A model generated the notes under the pieces. That model ran no database searches. It was not told the origin of the DNA and saw only the letters and a program-made list of their open reading frames with translations. A DNA stretch of 64,000 bases from NCBI GenBank assembly GCA_963678465.1, contig OY782858.1, positions 3,410,001-3,474,000 of the forward strand. The letters are read 5' to 3'. The position numbers were made by a program, and so were the translations under genes. Shown here one piece after another: positions 36,743 to 45,786 of the stretch. The DNA is from Paludibacter sp963678465 (lineage in GTDB: Bacteria > Bacteroidota > Bacteroidia > Bacteroidales > Paludibacteraceae). Every line of letters starts with the position of its first letter. The first letter of the stretch is position 1.

Positions 36743-38002
36743 TCAGACTTTTATCGTTATAATTTCGTTCAGGTTGGTGCTGTAGCGTGGCGACAGTTTT
36801 TCCTGTTTCATTTTCCATACTCTTCCCGTATCCTGCGCGCCCAGCCTTATTTTTTGCTGTCCGTACGAAGTGTTAATTTTGTCTATCACCTTCATCAGAG
36901 GTCGGTGTTTCGGATTTTGGGCTTCGAAAAGTGTGAGTTGCTGATGTTCCTCCGACGAAAAATCCATAAGGATGACACCAGCTTTTTTGTAAGCATAACC
37001 TTTTTTGAAAAGTTGTTCGAAACCTGCTGTGGCAAATTTCACAATGTCGATGGATGAATTAGTTGCAAAGGGCAGTTTAATGACTACGCTCTGGCTGTGT
37101 TGTGGCAAATCGTCCCGATGTCCGTTGGTGGTTATAAATACCATGAGGCTCTTGCAGCACGAACCCTGCCTGCGTAGCTTTTCGGCACAGGACACAGCAA
37201 AACTGGCCACACGTTCGCGTATTTGATCTTTATCGGTATAATTGCCATCGAAAGTGCGGGTGGTGGCTATGCTTTTGCGGGCTTGCACTTCTTCCATTTC
37301 CAATACGGGGATGCCCTGCAGTTCTTTTAGCAATCGCACGCCCACTACTGACATGTTCTTTTTGATCCATTGTTCGCTCATGTTGCAAAAATCGAAAGCT
37401 GTATGGATACCAATGCCCTGTAATCTGCGGGCGTGTCTGCGACCTATTCCCCACACATCCTCTACTTTCAGCCATTTCAATGCTTTTATGCGTTTGTCTT
37501 CAGTATCGATAAGGTAAACGCCTTTAGTACGCTCCGGGAACTTTTTTGCAATTCTGTTGGCTGCTTTCGCCAATGCCTTGGTGGGTGCAAACCCTATGCT
37601 TACGGGTATGCCTGTCCATTGTTCCACTTGCTTTTTTATTTTCGTGCCAAGTTCCTCCAGGTCATGAAGGTTGTAACCATTAAAATTCATAAAGGCTTCG
37701 TCGATACTATAAATTTCGATATTCTGACAGAACATGCCCAAAATACTCATTACACGGTTGCTCATGTCGCCGTACAATGCAAAATTAGCAGAGAAAACCT
37801 CAATATGTTCTGTCTCGAATAACTGTTTGTACTGATAGGCCGGTGCGCCCATGGGAACTCCTGCTTTTTTGGCTTCGTTGCTTCGGGCAATGACGCAACC
37901 ATCGTTGTTGGATAGTACAACAACGGGTTTGCCATTTAAGTCGGGGCGAAACACCCGCTCGCATGAAGCATAAAAATTATTACAGTCGATCAGTGCAAAC
38001 AT
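36743..38002 (-). CDS. umuC: DNA polymerase V catalytic subunit UmuC (Y family)
   Basis: 419 residues. The Y-family catalytic carboxylates are visible in FALIDCNNFYASCE (Asp6) and YSIDEAFM (Asp-Glu around 101-102). The helix-hairpin-helix VWGIGRRHARRLQGIGI and the little-finger region follow, then the UmuC-type C-terminal tail. The enzyme copies damaged DNA when activated by processed UmuD. Its ATG shares one base with the umuD stop (TAATG), so the two are translated together. It converges on the DUF4294 gene, only eight bases away. Confidence 0.95.
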   Translation of the reverse strand: MFALIDCNNFYASCERVFRPDLNGKPVVVLSNNDGCVIARSNEAKKAGVPMGAPAYQYKQLFETEHIEVFSANFALYGDMSNRVMSILGMFCQNIEIYSIDEAFMNFNGYNLHDLEELGTKIKKQVEQWTGIPVSIGFAPTKALAKAANRIAKKFPERTKGVYLIDTEDKRIKALKWLKVEDVWGIGRRHARRLQGIGIHTAFDFCNMSEQWIKKNMSVVGVRLLKELQGIPVLEMEEVQARKSIATTRTFDGNYTDKDQIRERVASFAVSCAEKLRRQGSCCKSLMVFITTNGHRDDLPQHSQSVVIKLPFATNSSIDIVKFATAGFEQLFKKGYAYKKAGVILMDFSSEEHQQLTLFEAQNPKHRPLMKVIDKINTSYGQQKIRLGAQDTGRVWKMKQEKLSPRYSTNLNEIITIKV

Positions 38003-38454
38003 TATACTGACTTAATTACATGTGTAACCACTCCCCAAATCCGAAGGTCGTTCGATTCGGTAAGATGTATGGGCTCATAATTTTCGTTGGCCGGAATAAG
38101 CCATACTCCATCTTTATCTGTTTTAATTCGCTTCAGCGTAAAATCACCATCCACAAAACATACCGCTATTTTTCCGTCGATAGGGGCAATGCTTTTGTCA
38201 ATGATTAGTAAATCGCCATCGTTTATTCCGGCATCTTTCATCGATTCGCCTTTCACTCTTCCGTAGAAAGTAGCTGTTGGGTGTTTTATCAAATGCCGGT
38301 TCAGGTCGATATTTAAATCGATAAAGTCCATGGCCGGCGAAGGAAACCCTGCACTTATTCCGGTCAGTAAGGGTAAATCGAGAACACTATCGGTATCGGA
38401 CGAGTAGATATCGAGAGTAGATGAGCTATTTAGTTTTAAAGCTGACATTATCAA
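38002..38454 (-). CDS. umuD: UmuD-like S24-family autoprotease
   Basis: 150 residues. The self-cleavage site Ala35-Gly36 (GISAGFP), nucleophile Ser71 (GESM) and general base Lys108 (TLKRIK) of the LexA/UmuD fold are all present. Cleavage stimulated by RecA filaments would give UmuD', the partner of UmuC. The start is the ATG at 38454 or at 38448 two codons later. No LexA box was recognised upstream, but the consensus in this group is not one I can apply with confidence. Confidence 0.93.
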   Translation of the reverse strand: MIMSALKLNSSSTLDIYSSDTDSVLDLPLLTGISAGFPSPAMDFIDLNIDLNRHLIKHPTATFYGRVKGESMKDAGINDGDLLIIDKSIAPIDGKIAVCFVDGDFTLKRIKTDKDGVWLIPANENYEPIHLTESNDLRIWGVVTHVIKSV

Positions 38455-38608
38455 ACTGTTGTGGCAAATACTTTTTGAGATTGTTGTTGATGTAAAGGTA
38501 TAAAAATTGAATGAAAAACACCAGATATTTTCATGAAAGAATAGGAGCGGAGTTATTTTCGGTAGTCAAAATGGTGTTTGTCCAGTGATTCTGTGGATAA
38601 ACAATACG

Positions 38609-38665
38609 ATTCAATTTACGCTCAAAATAAAAGAGCTTCGCCGAAATGATCAGCGAAGCTCTTGA
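38609..38665. repeat. 57-bp repeat copy 1, with terminator after the GH3 gene
   Basis: This segment is 57 bp long and matches 57285-57341 with three mismatches. It contains perfect 11-base arms AAGAGCTTCGC (38631-38641) and GCGAAGCTCTT (38653-38663); on the minus strand the stem is followed by TTATTTT, so it should end the polysaccharide-utilisation transcript. Confidence 0.85.
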
Positions 38666-38693
38666 AATTATTTTTTATTACAGTCACTTTCCA

Positions 38694-41057
38694 CTACTTA
38701 CTCCAGTTTAGCATGGCTTTTTTCAGGTCTGTGGAATTACTTCCGATTCCGATTTCAAAATCACCACCTTCCCAATCGTAAGTTAAATTATGGTTGTAGA
38801 ATTTCAGATCTTCGGGAGTTATATCGAATGTAACTGTTCTGCTTTCATTTGCCTTGAGTTGTATTTTCTGAAAGCCTTTCAGCTCTTTTACCGGACGTGT
38901 GTTGCTTCCCACTACATCGCGAATATAAAGCTGAACTATTTCTGCTCCATCGAATTTTCCTGTGTTAGTGATGGTTATGCTGGCTTTTAATGTTTTAATT
39001 CCCACGAGTTGTGTTGCGCTCAGGGTAATGTCGCTATATGCAAAAGTGGTGTAACTAAGTCCGTATCCAAATGGAAATAAGGCGGAGTTAGGTGAATCCA
39101 GATACACCGACCTGAATTTGTCATATTTGTCTGTTGCATTTTCGGGTCGACCAGTGTTTTTGTGATTGTAAAAAAGAGGTATTTGTCCCACATTACGTGG
39201 AAAGGTCATAGGTAATTTGCCTGATGGATTTACTTTTCCGAAAACCACATCCGAAATGGCATAACCGGCTTCGCTGCCTGGGAACCATACATTGAGTATG
39301 GCATCGGCGATTTCATTTTCTTCGTTTAACACCAACGGCCGACCTGTAAAAAGAACAAGCACAATTGGTTTCCCTATCTTTTTTAATTCTTTCAACAAAT
39401 CTTTTTGTGCCTGTGGTATGCCGATATTGGTTCGGGAACTACTTTCGCCACTCATTTCGGCTGTTTCGCCAATGGCAAGTAAAATCACATCTGCTTTTTT
39501 TGCAGTTTCAGCAGCTTCAGTCAGTAGATGTTCTACTGGTCTTTCGTCGCGATAGGTGTTTTTTCCAAATGCGGCGGCACGTTTTTCCATTTCCGCATCA
39601 TAATCTATATTGCTTCCCTTGGCATACACGAAATTAACTTTTTCGCCCATTGTTTCTTTGAGCCCTTTTAATAAAGAGATCGATTGATCATGTTTCGCTG
39701 CAACGCTCCATGTCCCGGGCATATTCTCTGCATTGTCAGCCAAAGGGCCAATCACAGCAACAGTTCCTGTGTTTTTCAGCGGTAAGACTCCTTTTTCGTT
39801 TTTCAATAGCACCATTGACTGGCTCGAAATATTACGGGCAATAAGACGATGCTGTTGACTGTAAATTTCAGCTTTTGCACGATTCAAATCGCAGTATTTA
39901 TAAGGATTTTCGAATAATCCCAAACGATATTTAGCTTCAAGAACCCGACGCACAGCTATGTCAATTTGTTCATAAGTGATTTTTCCTTCGGCCAATGATT
40001 TTTTCAGGGTTGTGAGAAATCCTTCACCAACCATATCCATATCGATACCGGCTTTCAAAGCTTGAGCAGATACCTCCTGAAGATCTCCGATACCGTGATC
40101 AATCATTTCGTTGATACCGGTATAATCAGTCACTACAAAACCTCCGAAGCCCCACTGATTACGGAGTACATCTGTTTGTAGCCAACGGTTGGCAGTTGCC
40201 GGAATGCCATCAACCTCATTGAATGAGGCCATTACACTGCCTACACCAGCATCAACGGCAGCTTTGTAGGGTGGAAAATATTCGTTGTACATTCTTACCC
40301 GACTCATATCTACGGTGTTGTAGTCGCGTCCGGCTTCGGAGGCGCCATATAGCGCGTAGTGTTTTACGCAGGCCATCATGGTGTTGTTGTCGGCTAAACT
40401 TTTGCCCTGATAGCCGTAAACCATTGCTTTTGCAATTTGCGACCCAAGATAAGTATCTTCGCCTGATCCTTCGGCTACTCGTCCCCAGCGCGGGTCTCTT
40501 GAAATATCCACCATGGGCGAAAAGGTCCAGCAAATACCATCTGCTGTAGCCTCCTGAGCCGCAATACGAGCCGATTGTTCAATCAGATCCATATCCCATG
40601 AAGAAGCGAGACCAAATGGAATTGGAAAATTGGTTTCATACCCATGGATAACGTCCATTCCGAAGATCATTGGTATTTTCAACCGGCTTTTTTCAACAGC
40701 TACTCTTTGTATGTCGCGAATTTTTTCGACCCCCTTTATGTTGAATAATCCTCCCACTTTTCCCTCTTCCACTTTTTTACCAATATCGGAGTTTGTCGCT
40801 TGGCCGGTCACAAAATCACCCGAAGAAGGCAGATTTAGCTGTCCGATTTTTTCGTCTAGGGTCATTCGCAACATCAGGTCGTCGATGAAATGATCCATTT
40901 TGGAGTCGGCTTTGAAATAGAGTGATTTACCTCTTGGTAATTCCGGTTTGACTTCCTCTGTAACCATCTTAGGATTGTTTTTCTTCTTGCTTTTCTGAGC
41001 CTGACTGTTGCTGATAAATAAACAACTGATGGCTAATAATAAGATTTTTGTTTTCAT
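38694..41057 (-). CDS. bglX: GH3-family beta-glucosidase
   Basis: 787 residues with a signal peptide ending at SQAQ. The (beta/alpha)8 domain carries the nucleophile Asp311 (VVTDYTG), and the second domain carries the probable acid/base Glu538 (AEMSGESSSR). KHYALYGASEAGRDYNTVDMS and the C-terminal fibronectin-III-like domain (about 690-780) are typical of BglX-type enzymes. It likely removes single glucose units from oligosaccharides in the periplasm. It is the last gene of the locus. BT_3567 of B. thetaiotaomicron, a GH3 enzyme, acts on beta-1,2-glucooligosaccharides; with GH144-like neighbours the same specificity is a reasonable guess here. Confidence 0.93.
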   Translation of the reverse strand: MKTKILLLAISCLFISNSQAQKSKKKNNPKMVTEEVKPELPRGKSLYFKADSKMDHFIDDLMLRMTLDEKIGQLNLPSSGDFVTGQATNSDIGKKVEEGKVGGLFNIKGVEKIRDIQRVAVEKSRLKIPMIFGMDVIHGYETNFPIPFGLASSWDMDLIEQSARIAAQEATADGICWTFSPMVDISRDPRWGRVAEGSGEDTYLGSQIAKAMVYGYQGKSLADNNTMMACVKHYALYGASEAGRDYNTVDMSRVRMYNEYFPPYKAAVDAGVGSVMASFNEVDGIPATANRWLQTDVLRNQWGFGGFVVTDYTGINEMIDHGIGDLQEVSAQALKAGIDMDMVGEGFLTTLKKSLAEGKITYEQIDIAVRRVLEAKYRLGLFENPYKYCDLNRAKAEIYSQQHRLIARNISSQSMVLLKNEKGVLPLKNTGTVAVIGPLADNAENMPGTWSVAAKHDQSISLLKGLKETMGEKVNFVYAKGSNIDYDAEMEKRAAAFGKNTYRDERPVEHLLTEAAETAKKADVILLAIGETAEMSGESSSRTNIGIPQAQKDLLKELKKIGKPIVLVLFTGRPLVLNEENEIADAILNVWFPGSEAGYAISDVVFGKVNPSGKLPMTFPRNVGQIPLFYNHKNTGRPENATDKYDKFRSVYLDSPNSALFPFGYGLSYTTFAYSDITLSATQLVGIKTLKASITITNTGKFDGAEIVQLYIRDVVGSNTRPVKELKGFQKIQLKANESRTVTFDITPEDLKFYNHNLTYDWEGGDFEIGIGSNSTDLKKAMLNWSK

Positions 41058-41074
41058 CTGGTTATAATTTATTT

Positions 41075-43105
41075 TTAAAATACAAGTAGTTTGCTGATAC
41101 CCGCGTTGGTCTTGATAATATACGCTCCTTTGGATAAATAAATATTTAACTTACCAAATACGGCTTGACCTTGCATGAATAAAGTTCCATTTGGAAAATA
41201 AACTTTTACATCACCTGTGTAATCCTCGATGTTTAGTAAACCATTGGAATAATGTGCTTTAAATGTATTGGCTTTTGCCGGATTAACAGAGGTGTTGCGG
41301 TCACTTCGCTTCACTCTCATAGCTCCAATAAAATAAAATTTATTGCTATTGTTATTGTTGGGGCCGGCTTCGCATTTTATGCTGATAACCCCATTCTGAT
41401 CAGGTGTTATGTTGTCGATCAGTGATATATTAGTAGTATTGTTGGATGGGTTAAGAGTTGATGTTTTGGTGTTTGCACCTGTAAAAGTGTAAAGTGTTTC
41501 TCTGTTATCCGAAACTCCGGTGCGTGATGCAAAGACTGTAAAGCTATAATTTTTTGAGTTGTCAAGACCACTAAGTGTGAATATTCCTTCAGGGTTGGCG
41601 GGATTTGGTGACCATGCTAAGCCATGTCCAAAGAAATTATCGCTTGTGGCAGTAGTTGGAAATACTGCCGCATCGCCGGTTATGGTTGTGGTGCCAGTCG
41701 TGTTGTATCCATTATAGAACGGATCTGTTACTTTTAGCGTAATGCCAGTGGCAATAGCCTGGTCGTCAATTAAATTCATGTTTGCTGTTTGATGATCGGT
41801 AACATTGTTCCAGTTCCCCGGAGTGGTTGTTGCATCCGAACCGAAGTCAATATAAATATCACCGGAACTGTTTCCTCCGGGAGAAGTGCCACTTTTTGCA
41901 CGGAATATAATATCGTCAACGTAGAAAATGACAGGATTATTGTTTGGGTTTTGTTGAGTAAAGAAAATAGTTTTTACATTATCATAGCTAAATGCGGGTG
42001 AGAGTGATTTCCAGTTCTCGACGGGAATGGATATTTTGGTCCATGTATTGGCCGGAATTTCGGAAATATATTTCGCAAGTCTCAACTTATTCGTGGTGGT
42101 ACTTGTGAAAGATTCTATGTAAACCGCAGGTAGATCAATAGAATCGACTTTGGTTTCAGAGAAAGCATAAAATTCAAGGACTTCTGACTGACTTATATCG
42201 AAAGGTACCCAATCGGCAGCAGCTATACAGGCTTTCCAGTTTCCACCTTCAATACCCCGATAAGATAATCTCAACGATGTACTGCCATTGTGAAAATAAT
42301 TACTGTCACAGGAAATTTTACCGACTACATTGGTGCTGAAAGTGCTTGGTAATGTTGTGTTTACCCAACTTTGGTCGTGATAGGTAGCGTGACTGCTTTC
42401 GGTAAAAATTGTTTTGTCGGTCGAAAGTTCTGGACCTGATGTTGAAGTGACGAGAAAAGGTTTCAATACTGATTTCCAAATGGCATATCCGCTTGTGTTC
42501 ATATGTAGCATATCAGGTCCAAACAAACTTGTATCGGGATTTCCGTTGGCATTCAGCATTGGCGTCCAGGTGTCCGCATATTCAATATTATCGTATTTGT
42601 CGGCATAACTTTTCATTAATGCATTTGCTTGCAGGTATGTAGGGAATATGCTTGCCCTTGAAGGACTGGGTTTAATGGATACTAAAAGAATTTTGGCATT
42701 TGGAAAATAGATATTGATCATTCTGATCATTGTTATCACATCTTCCATAAATCCGTCAGCAGTTTTGGATGTGCCGTATAAATCATTATCTCCCTCGTAA
42801 AGCACTACCTGACTTGGCGTGTAGGGAGCCACCACCTGATTGAAATAATAGATCAGGTCAGTCATCCACGAGCCTCCAAATGACCGGTTTAATATTTTAG
42901 AGTCAGGGAAATCTGTTTTTAAAGTTCCCCAATTGGTAAAGGTGGAACTACCTGCAAATAGAACAACATTTTTTTGAATTCCATTTACCGCATCCTGTGA
43001 AGCAAAATTTGACATATTTCCTGTCCATAAAGATGCACGTGGATATTGAGCGGCTGCTGTTATAAAAGCAAAAAGAAATAAGCTGAGTAATAATTTTCGA
43101 TTCAT
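41075..43105 (-). CDS. Secreted SGNH-type esterase with two beta modules and T9SS tail
   Basis: 676 residues. After the signal peptide, residues about 45-215 form an SGNH hydrolase: FAGSSTF (Ser54 probable nucleophile), Gly77-Gly78 in SFGGSW, Asn107 in GDND and Asp198/His201 in DMLHMN. Residues about 225-405 form a jelly-roll module (HDQSWVN ... VDDIIF), 415-610 a second module (IDFGSDATTTPGNWNN ...), and 617-676 a T9SS sorting domain. Both modules have close counterparts in the protein encoded next door. Such esterases remove acetyl or other acyl groups from polysaccharides. A 13-pair hairpin separates it from the upstream gene. Confidence 0.9.
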   Translation of the reverse strand: MNRKLLLSLFLFAFITAAAQYPRASLWTGNMSNFASQDAVNGIQKNVVLFAGSSTFTNWGTLKTDFPDSKILNRSFGGSWMTDLIYYFNQVVAPYTPSQVVLYEGDNDLYGTSKTADGFMEDVITMIRMINIYFPNAKILLVSIKPSPSRASIFPTYLQANALMKSYADKYDNIEYADTWTPMLNANGNPDTSLFGPDMLHMNTSGYAIWKSVLKPFLVTSTSGPELSTDKTIFTESSHATYHDQSWVNTTLPSTFSTNVVGKISCDSNYFHNGSTSLRLSYRGIEGGNWKACIAAADWVPFDISQSEVLEFYAFSETKVDSIDLPAVYIESFTSTTTNKLRLAKYISEIPANTWTKISIPVENWKSLSPAFSYDNVKTIFFTQQNPNNNPVIFYVDDIIFRAKSGTSPGGNSSGDIYIDFGSDATTTPGNWNNVTDHQTANMNLIDDQAIATGITLKVTDPFYNGYNTTGTTTITGDAAVFPTTATSDNFFGHGLAWSPNPANPEGIFTLSGLDNSKNYSFTVFASRTGVSDNRETLYTFTGANTKTSTLNPSNNTTNISLIDNITPDQNGVISIKCEAGPNNNNSNKFYFIGAMRVKRSDRNTSVNPAKANTFKAHYSNGLLNIEDYTGDVKVYFPNGTLFMQGQAVFGKLNIYLSKGAYIIKTNAGISKLLVF

Positions 43106-43155
43106 TTTTAACTAATAAAAAGTGCTGTGAGGAGGATCATTTGATTTGCTTAAGC

Positions 43156-43190
43156 AAGACTCCGTAGTGTTTGAATAACTACGGAGTCTT
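43156..43190. terminator. 13-pair hairpin between the CBM gene and the SGNH gene
   Basis: Perfect arms AAGACTCCGTAGT and ACTACGGAGTCTT with a nine-base loop. The T run (seven T) follows on the plus strand, while on the minus strand, where both neighbours are read, the stem is preceded by A and not followed by T. It may therefore stop antisense transcription or protect/process the mRNA. Confidence 0.7.
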
Positions 43191-43228
43191 TTTTTGATGA
43201 AATGAATATCTCAGTGAATTACAGAGTA

Positions 43229-45745
43229 TTATTCTCTGACAAAAAGTTTGAGATTGCCTTTTGAAGTGGTTACTATATAAACGCCTCTTTGCAAATTCAT
43301 TTGAGTATAGCCAAATACGGATTGCCCTTCGGCTACAAGGCTACCTGTAAGGTTGAACACATTTATTCTGCCTGTGTAATCCCCGATTTTCAATACACCA
43401 TTGCTGTAGAAACCTTCAATTGCCGGTGTTGATTTTGGCGTAAATAAACCAGTTGGTGTATCGCTTATTGTCATTTTCATTGCACCGAGGAAATAAAATT
43501 TTTCAGCACTTGTGTTGTTTGGACCAGCTTCTACTTTCATTGTAATAATACCTTCGGCTGAAGGACTTACACTGACTACTTCGGCTACTCTCGAAGTATT
43601 GTTTGATGCATTCAGCGTATCCATTTTTTCTGTACCTGCACCTGTAAATGTGTATTTAGCATCCCTGATGTTGGTTACACCGTTTCTTGATGCAAATATT
43701 GTAAACGAATAGTATTTTGCAGGGTTCAAGCCGCTGATTGTAATAATACCTTCGGGATTTGGTGTTGCCGGACTAAATGTAGCTCCGTGTGCAAAGAAAT
43801 TATCTGATGATGCATTTGAAGAAAAAATGGCGGCAGCTCCGGAAGTGGCAGGAGCTCCGGAAGTATTGAAGCCATTGTAAAATGGATCAGTTACTTTTAA
43901 TGTTGCTCCAGTAGCATTTCCGTTCTCATCAATTAAGTTATTTACAGCAGCTTGATGGTCGGTGATATTATTCCAGTTTCCAGTCATCATTAGCGCCGGT
44001 GAGTTTGATCCGAAATCGAACAGCACACTTGCATTGGCTGGGCTTGCAGGGAGTTTTACAAATTTAAAGTCGTCCATAAACATTGTATGTTCTACATTGT
44101 CGGCTACATTTTGTTCGAAGAAGATTCCTTTTACAACATTCTTAGCCGCGAATGCTGGATCAGTTGCATATAAATCAGCCAAAGGAACTTTCACTTCAGT
44201 CCATGTGTTTGCGGCCAGGCTAATTACATAATTGCCCATGGACAGCTTTCCGGTTTTATTTGGATTTCCACTGTGCGATTCAAGGAAAAACTTTGGAAGT
44301 AAGTTGTTTGTCAATGTAACCGGCGAATTTACCCAGAATGACAAATGAGTCATTTCACTGATATCGAAAGATGTCCAGCCAACAGCAGCTACAAGTGCCA
44401 TCCATGATCCTGTATCTACTGATTTCCATTGTAGTTTCAGTGCGTTCGCACCACTTTTTACAGGAGTAGTAACAACCGGTAATTTATCTCCATCAGGCAA
44501 TCCTGATGCTTGCCAATGTTCCTGTAATAAGGTGCTTGGCGCTGTTTTGGTTGTCCAGCTTTGGTCATGGAAACGATCACTCGAACTGTTATCGAACAGA
44601 ACTAATTCAGGCGTTACAACTTCGAATTTAATCTCGTCAATATACAAAGTGTGTTCTATGTTATCGTTTCCGTTTTGAGATAGAAAAATACCTTTTATTA
44701 CATCCTTAGCTGTAAAAGTGGGATCGGCCGCCCAAATGTCGGCTAATGGAATGGAAACTTCTGTCCAGGTGTTGGCAGTTAGGTCGGCCGTCAGATAATT
44801 TCCAATTTCAACGTTACCTGTATTATTCGGTGTGCCACTAAAGGCTTCGAAGCGAACTTTTGGTAATGACGATTTTTGCAGAGCGACGGGTGAATTTATC
44901 CAGAATTTAAGATGAGTCATGGTATTAAGATCAAATGGTGTCCATCCAATAGCAGCCACTAAAGCCTTCCAATCGCCTGTTTCTACCGATTTCCATTGTA
45001 GCTTCAATGCATTAGCACCAGCTTTTACAGGGCTTGTGACTACTGGTAATTTGTCGCCGGGTTGTGTTGGATCCGACCACAGAACAGCATTTACTGTGCT
45101 CGGAGCAGTAGGGTTTACCCAACTTTGATCGTAAAAAAGATTGCTGGCACTATTGCTGAATAATGTCAATGATGTAGGGGCGGGAGGAGGTACCACAGTT
45201 GGATCATAAACAATTTTAATGTCGTCAACATAAACTTTTGCATTCGGATCAATGGGCTCGTAGAAATCGGGGAAGAATCCAAATACCTTTATGTTTTTAA
45301 TACCATTGCTATAGATGTCAAACACCATTGTTTCCCATTCATTGGTTTTGGATGCTGGTGTAACTGCGGCTATTTCTTTGCTTATCGCACCTTCAGGTTT
45401 AATTTTAATTTGAGAGGTTGCATTGGTTCGTAAATACTTAATCTCAATCCGGTGATAACCAGATGCAATCTCGTTTTTCAACGTAGAATAAAATCCTGCC
45501 CAGATCTTATTTTCTGCTTCAGCATCATAACGTTTCCATTCCCAAACTTTGTTGCTTGTGTTTATTCCTGCTTTAACGGGATTGTCGACTACCGCGACAT
45601 CGAAATGAGCGGGTGGATTGATGTTAACAACTTCCGTAAAACTGACTGTTCCTGATTCGAAATCGTCAAGCATAAATGTTGCCTGAGCCATAGTGAGAGT
45701 GCTGAACATGAACACCATCACCAAGGTAGTAATTAATTGTTTCAT
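43229..45745 (-). CDS. Multi-module carbohydrate-binding protein with T9SS tail
   Basis: 838 residues, signal peptide ending at MAQA. Four consecutive beta-rich modules follow: about 25-185, then two close copies at about 195-380 and 385-565 (FYDQSW... and FHDQSW..., each with DKLPVVT.PVK.GANALKLQWKSV and WTEV.(I/V)PLAD), then 572-765 (FDFGSNSPALMMTGNWNN...). The end (about 775-838) is a T9SS domain. No catalytic domain is visible. The two copies and the final module are clearly related to those of the SGNH esterase downstream. It is probably a surface-exposed glycan-binding protein of this locus. Family assignment to a CBM class is not possible by eye. Confidence 0.82.
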   Translation of the reverse strand: MKQLITTLVMVFMFSTLTMAQATFMLDDFESGTVSFTEVVNINPPAHFDVAVVDNPVKAGINTSNKVWEWKRYDAEAENKIWAGFYSTLKNEIASGYHRIEIKYLRTNATSQIKIKPEGAISKEIAAVTPASKTNEWETMVFDIYSNGIKNIKVFGFFPDFYEPIDPNAKVYVDDIKIVYDPTVVPPPAPTSLTLFSNSASNLFYDQSWVNPTAPSTVNAVLWSDPTQPGDKLPVVTSPVKAGANALKLQWKSVETGDWKALVAAIGWTPFDLNTMTHLKFWINSPVALQKSSLPKVRFEAFSGTPNNTGNVEIGNYLTADLTANTWTEVSIPLADIWAADPTFTAKDVIKGIFLSQNGNDNIEHTLYIDEIKFEVVTPELVLFDNSSSDRFHDQSWTTKTAPSTLLQEHWQASGLPDGDKLPVVTTPVKSGANALKLQWKSVDTGSWMALVAAVGWTSFDISEMTHLSFWVNSPVTLTNNLLPKFFLESHSGNPNKTGKLSMGNYVISLAANTWTEVKVPLADLYATDPAFAAKNVVKGIFFEQNVADNVEHTMFMDDFKFVKLPASPANASVLFDFGSNSPALMMTGNWNNITDHQAAVNNLIDENGNATGATLKVTDPFYNGFNTSGAPATSGAAAIFSSNASSDNFFAHGATFSPATPNPEGIITISGLNPAKYYSFTIFASRNGVTNIRDAKYTFTGAGTEKMDTLNASNNTSRVAEVVSVSPSAEGIITMKVEAGPNNTSAEKFYFLGAMKMTISDTPTGLFTPKSTPAIEGFYSNGVLKIGDYTGRINVFNLTGSLVAEGQSVFGYTQMNLQRGVYIVTTSKGNLKLFVRE

Positions 45746-45786
45746 AAAAATAAAAATTTAAGGAGTTAATAATAAATAGTTTTTAG

